A stretch of 64,000 bases of DNA. Origin: Paenibacillus sp. SY21-1. GTDB taxonomy: Bacteria; Bacillota; Bacilli; Paenibacillales; Paenibacillaceae. Below the pieces are notes generated by a model. It saw only the letters and a program-made list of their open reading frames with translations, was not told where the DNA came from and searched no databases. Numbering within the stretch: position 1 is the stretch's first letter; the number at the start of each line of letters is the position of its first letter. This document shows, in pieces, positions 60,942 through 64,000 of this stretch. Position numbers and translations under genes: made by a program. The DNA lies in contig NZ_STGF01000001.1 in assembly GCF_005222705.1 (NCBI RefSeq), positions 362,411 through 426,410 of the forward strand, given 5' to 3'.

Positions 60942-63191
60942 TCATTGGGCGGGGGCGAGCACTAAGGCTTCCAGGTTCTCCTCCTGATGCTTGTCCACCC
61001 CAAGGAAAAAGGCCGTATAATAAAAACCGTTTTGCTCCCAGATGTAATACGTTTGAGATTTGAACCTCGACTTATGATTATCTGAGGGAATAGGCTTCCA
61101 ATAAGTATGATTGTTATCTGAATAGGCGGAAATTTCGATATCATTAATCTCAAGCTTGCGCAGGAACGACAGCTTGTTCGCGTCCACGACGGGCTTTTTG
61201 CTCTGATAAAAATTAATCTCGTCATTGATTTCGTAAATAGACGAATCGGAAGGAACGCGATAAGAATGCCACAAGGCGTCTTCATAGGGCCTAATGTAGA
61301 ACCCGGTATTCTGATCGTCAGCCTGCAGCAAAGTCGAATCAGAAAGCCTAAAGCCATAGTTTGAGAGGTCAAACGGGAACTTCACAGGAAAGCCAAGAAT
61401 GCTCTTCGCTTCATGCAAATCCGCCTCGTCGTATAACGGGAATGAATTTCCTCCGCCCTTATAGTCTACATGTTGCACCTTGTCCGGCCAAACCGCCGAT
61501 TGTACAACCTTCGCCAGCTCTTCTTGTTCAAGATCCTTGCTGTAGTAATTGATCGCATATGTTATACCGTTTTCCTGCCATACAAAACTTTGGGCGGTTT
61601 CAGGCTTTTGCTTATATTTGGCCTTTGAAGATGTGTATACAACGCCTTGCCTATCTCCGAAAGTCACATCTTCTTGCCGGTAAGAAAGAGCACGGCCCTG
61701 CTCTTGGGAATGCGCAGCCCCCCACAATAATTGATGCTCCAGTAAAGTGCCGCTCCCTCTCGCAGCGTACACCTCCATATTCCGTTCGTTTTGCTGGCCA
61801 AAATTCGATACAAACGTGAGCGATACATATTCAACCAAGTCTGCTTTGTTCGCTTTGCTGAAATTCTCGCCCAAATCAATGTTTTCTAGGCGATACCCTT
61901 GAGGCAGATCGTCTGGCACCTTAAAGTCGAACTTCGCAAAAGCAAGCGCCCTGTCCAGATTATTAAACCATTTATAGGAGGGAATCAGCCTGTCAATCTG
62001 AAAAGAAGATACCGTATTCTCCTTGCTTGCTTCTATCGACTTAGCGGCATTGGATTCGACATTAGCGTTGGTGAGCAAAACCGCTCCCAACATGAATATC
62101 GACAATATAGCGGCGACAGACAGCTTGGACGATCCTTCTTTGAATTTTGCAATCATGGTAATCCTCCGTTTCGTCTCATTCTTGTTGTTGAAGAAATAAG
62201 ATAAATGAATCGGCGGAGACAAGCTTCGGGAAGATAACCGCGACAGCATAAGAAGCGTCAGACCATACGAAGAAGATTCTTTTTCTCCCAGCGCCTCAAG
62301 CACAGCCGCATCGCAGGCCATTTCCCTATCGGCAATCATTTTTTTCCTGGCCAGCCATACCAACGGATTAAACCAATGCAGCCATACCGCGAACGTCCAA
62401 AAGGAATTAAGCCATAAATCTTTGCGCTTATAATGTGCCAACTCGTGCAAAAGGATATGTGTTAGCTGTCTGGAGTCCGCTATTACGATAATATCATCCG
62501 GCAAATAAATGTTTGGCTTTATCCTTCCATGGATATAAGGACTGTGAAAATTGCCAATCGCATATACAGGAATCGTGTGTTTGATGCCCAGTTTCTCACT
62601 GCATGCTTTAAGAACGGATAGTACCTCTTTATTATGAATGAGACGGGAGAGTCTGACTCGTTTTCTGAATAGCAGCCTCACACGAATATAATAAATTCCG
62701 AGTAACAATAATCCTCCAAGCCAGATGAATAAGCCTATTGTCAGCAAATTTGACCAATCCGATTTTACCTCGCCTGTGCGTGCGTGAGCTGTACGATGTA
62801 CCGAACCATGACCCTCTAGCCGATTTACGGATGAATCGCGGGACGGAATTTCTCCTTGTATCTCTCCCCCGTTGGATTCGAGAGCGACAGGAGCAGGCGG
62901 TCGGTTAATCTCCTCATTCTTCATCGGTCCAGTAAGGTCTGCGAGATTGCTATGCCCTATTATCCATTTATCTGCTATCGACTGCGGCACCAGGTTAAAA
63001 AAACTGACCGAGCTCGACGGAGCGATAGGGATAAGCAGTTTGATCAATACCAGAACCCACATCAAATAAATAAATTTAGGAGCAAGTCGCTTATCAAACA
63101 TGCCCCGAATGATGAGCAGCAGCAAAACCATGACAGCCGATGCCAACGATGCATGCACAATAAGAGAAAATATCGTTTGCAGTACGATCAT
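60942..63191 (-). CDS. BlaR1-like M56 membrane metallopeptidase with long extracellular C-terminus
   Basis: 749 residues. Helices at the N-terminus and about 150-168 enclose a zinc peptidase region with ILLHELAHYKRKD (HExxH, about 249-253) and the downstream EMACDAAVLEAL (third ligand). A further helix (about 355-377, LSVAAILSIFMLGAVLLT) leads to an extracellular part of about 370 residues that appears to hold two DUF4367-like repeats, not a beta-lactam-binding domain. It overlaps the BlaI-type repressor gene by 4 bp. By analogy with BlaR1 it senses an outside signal and leads to cleavage of that repressor. No beta-lactamase is nearby. Confidence 0.9.
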   Translation of the reverse strand: MIVLQTIFSLIVHASLASAVMVLLLLIIRGMFDKRLAPKFIYLMWVLVLIKLLIPIAPSSSVSFFNLVPQSIADKWIIGHSNLADLTGPMKNEEINRPPAPVALESNGGEIQGEIPSRDSSVNRLEGHGSVHRTAHARTGEVKSDWSNLLTIGLFIWLGGLLLLGIYYIRVRLLFRKRVRLSRLIHNKEVLSVLKACSEKLGIKHTIPVYAIGNFHSPYIHGRIKPNIYLPDDIIVIADSRQLTHILLHELAHYKRKDLWLNSFWTFAVWLHWFNPLVWLARKKMIADREMACDAAVLEALGEKESSSYGLTLLMLSRLSSRSLSPPIHLSYFFNNKNETKRRITMIAKFKEGSSKLSVAAILSIFMLGAVLLTNANVESNAAKSIEASKENTVSSFQIDRLIPSYKWFNNLDRALAFAKFDFKVPDDLPQGYRLENIDLGENFSKANKADLVEYVSLTFVSNFGQQNERNMEVYAARGSGTLLEHQLLWGAAHSQEQGRALSYRQEDVTFGDRQGVVYTSSKAKYKQKPETAQSFVWQENGITYAINYYSKDLEQEELAKVVQSAVWPDKVQHVDYKGGGNSFPLYDEADLHEAKSILGFPVKFPFDLSNYGFRLSDSTLLQADDQNTGFYIRPYEDALWHSYRVPSDSSIYEINDEINFYQSKKPVVDANKLSFLRKLEINDIEISAYSDNNHTYWKPIPSDNHKSRFKSQTYYIWEQNGFYYTAFFLGVDKHQEENLEALVLAPAQ

Positions 63192-63565
63192 GATTTTTTC
63201 TTCTCTTGCAGCAGTTGTTGAAGGTCCTTGATATCTTTGTCCGAAAGATTCTCTTCCTCAATAAACTTCGCAAATAGCATGCCTACCGCCCCATTGTAAA
63301 CTCTGTCCAGAAAGGAGCGGTTCTCTGATGTTACGTATTCCTCATATGAAACCAACGGATAATACACATAATTCCTGCCGACCTTTTCGAAGCGTATCGC
63401 TTTCTTTTTGTGCAGCCGATTCAGAAATGTTTTGATTGTTTGATCCGACCACTCCATTTCCTCTGTCAGCTTGAGAATGATTTCATTTGCGGATAAAGGC
63501 TCTTTCTCCCAAAGCAGCTTCATTACTTTATGCTCAGCATCCGTAATATGGGGGAGACTGCTCAT
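63188..63565 (-). CDS. BlaI/MecI/CopY-family repressor
   Basis: 125 residues from the ATG at 63565, which has GAGGTGG 5 nt upstream. The winged helix (ITDAEHKVMKLLWEKEPLSANEIILKLTEEMEWSDQTIKTFLNRLHKKKAI) is full length, and the C-terminal dimerisation helices follow. It is first in a unit with the M56 peptidase. Two palindromes of the TTTACA/TGTAAA class overlap the promoter, so it represses its own operon and perhaps genes elsewhere. Confidence 0.93.
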   Translation of the reverse strand: MSSLPHITDAEHKVMKLLWEKEPLSANEIILKLTEEMEWSDQTIKTFLNRLHKKKAIRFEKVGRNYVYYPLVSYEEYVTSENRSFLDRVYNGAVGMLFAKFIEEENLSDKDIKDLQQLLQEKKKS

Positions 63566-63594
63566 GATCGCCACCTCTTTTTTTATCAAATCGA

Positions 63595-63612
63595 CGTTTA
63601 CAATCGTAAACG
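63595..63612. promoter_or_regulatory. BlaI-type operator 1
   Basis: CGTTTAC AATC GTAAACG, 7-bp arms, between the promoter and the repressor start. Confidence 0.75.
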
Positions 63613-63621
63613 ATAAATGAA

Positions 63622-63650
63622 AGTTTACATGTGTAAACGAACGATGTCAA
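63622..63650 (-). promoter_or_regulatory. Promoter of the BlaI/M56 operon with operator 2
   Basis: Minus strand TTGACA (63645-63650) and TAAACT (63622-63627), 17 bp apart. Palindrome GTTTACA TG TGTAAAC (63623-63638) overlaps the -10, so repressor binding would block polymerase. Confidence 0.75.
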
Positions 63651-63751
63651 CAGGAAGCTAATGAATAGCTTGAAGGTGACGACTTTGGGAAGGCTTGGCT
63701 AGTTGAGTATTTTTGTGAATTTTAGTGGCGGGTGGCCATGATGTTGGATGT

Positions 63752-63901
63752 ATGAATACCACAATAAAAAGCTACCGCAATTACGGCAATGTCATTAAGT
63801 TAGACTCAGAGACTAGATCATGTATAGAAAATGAATCCGAAACGGCATGGGAAAAACTCCTATGCCGTTTGTTTTTTTGTACAATGAATAAAAACGGGTA
63901 A
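63752..63901 (+). other. Possible 49-codon ORF or small RNA
   Basis: An open frame from ATG (MNTTIKSYRNYGNVIK start) runs 49 codons, but its second half crosses a strong terminator hairpin and there is no clear ribosome site. The terminator suggests that a short transcript is made here. I do not recognise a protein family. Confidence 0.25.
63839..63878 (+). terminator. Strong plus-strand terminator
   Basis: AAACGGCAT pairs with ATGCCGTTT and is followed by GTTTTTTT. No certain gene precedes it. Confidence 0.8.
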
Positions 63902-63908
63902 AGCAAAC

Positions 63909-63929
63909 AAGCGGATGGAAAATCCGCTT
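63909..63929 (-). terminator. Hairpin near the right edge
   Basis: AAGCGGAT pairs with ATCCGCTT; on the minus strand it continues GTTTGCTTT, so it may end a gene entering from the right. Confidence 0.45.
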
Positions 63930-64000
63930 AAAAAAATGTTCATCGGAACCAAATTATGCTACTCTGTAAACGAAGCTAACTGCAGATTTGTAACGAGTTT

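Noticed and set aside
1..64000. CRISPR arrays, tRNA or rRNA genes, intact insertion sequences
   Set aside because: No regularly spaced repeats, cloverleaf sequences, rRNA segments or transposase genes were noticed on either strand by reading; a tool scan would settle it.

Overview
The window looks like chromosome from a Paenibacillus or closely related Gram-positive, starch-degrading bacterium. The signs are strong purine-rich ribosome binding sites, AraR with ATTTGTACGTACAAAT-like operators, a Bacillus/Paenibacillus-type cyclodextrin glucanotransferase, an IgtY/IgtZ-like pair known from Bacillus circulans, lipoprotein solute-binding proteins and many TetR, LacI and AraC regulators. I saw no rRNA, tRNA, CRISPR array or intact insertion sequence.

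Layout. 1-3.9 kb: 3' part of a membrane-anchored AraC-type regulator and a sugar-binding lipoprotein. 4-7.2 kb: divergent TetR/short-chain dehydrogenase pair with a dyad operator, then an ECF sigma/anti-sigma pair. 7.4-13.5 kb: stand-alone trpB, the arabinose genes araA and an AraK-type ribulokinase, and divergent araR with two AraR boxes. 13.6-20.9 kb: YxjG/YxjH-like methyltransferase, a giant MalT-like LuxR regulator, a membrane-anchored alpha/beta hydrolase, and a two-component system. 20.9-24.2 kb: a roughly 510-nt structured, terminator-bearing leader followed by carboxynorspermidine dehydrogenase and decarboxylase genes. 24.3-29.4 kb: MFS pump, DUF4256 and DUF3137 proteins, hydrolase with its TetR regulator and a 44-bp palindrome. 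29.6-34.7 kb: a compact four-gene biosynthetic operon (esterase, BtrH-like/ACP fusion, adenylating enzyme, PhyH oxygenase).

34.7-54.4 kb is a cyclic alpha-glucan region: CGTase (with a stop codon in its signal peptide), an MFS protein, a gutted GH13 lipoprotein, malG-malF-malE, a LacI regulator, an intracellular cyclomaltodextrinase, a secreted GH13 enzyme resembling isocyclomaltooligosaccharide glucanotransferase (IgtY), a secreted GH119 amylase (IgtZ) and a second LacI regulator. The inferred flow is: starch is cyclised outside the cell, cyclic or linear dextrins are imported by the MalEFG permease (no ATPase gene here, so probably a shared MsmX-type one), and the products are opened by the cyclomaltodextrinase inside. 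Two different palindromes mark the two LacI circuits.

54.4-56.2 kb is a decayed, partly AT-rich patch with MerR and membrane-protein relics and a protein carrying the LQRxxGNxAxxxL motif of proteins linked to contractile injection systems. 56.4-64 kb: TetR/MATE efflux pair with three operator copies, WYL regulator diverging from a GyrI-like protein, and a BlaR1-like M56 peptidase/BlaI-type repressor operon with two operators.

The most interesting items are the polyamine-gene leader with a possible mutually exclusive antiterminator, the BtrH-ACP operon, and the interrupted CGTase signal peptide.
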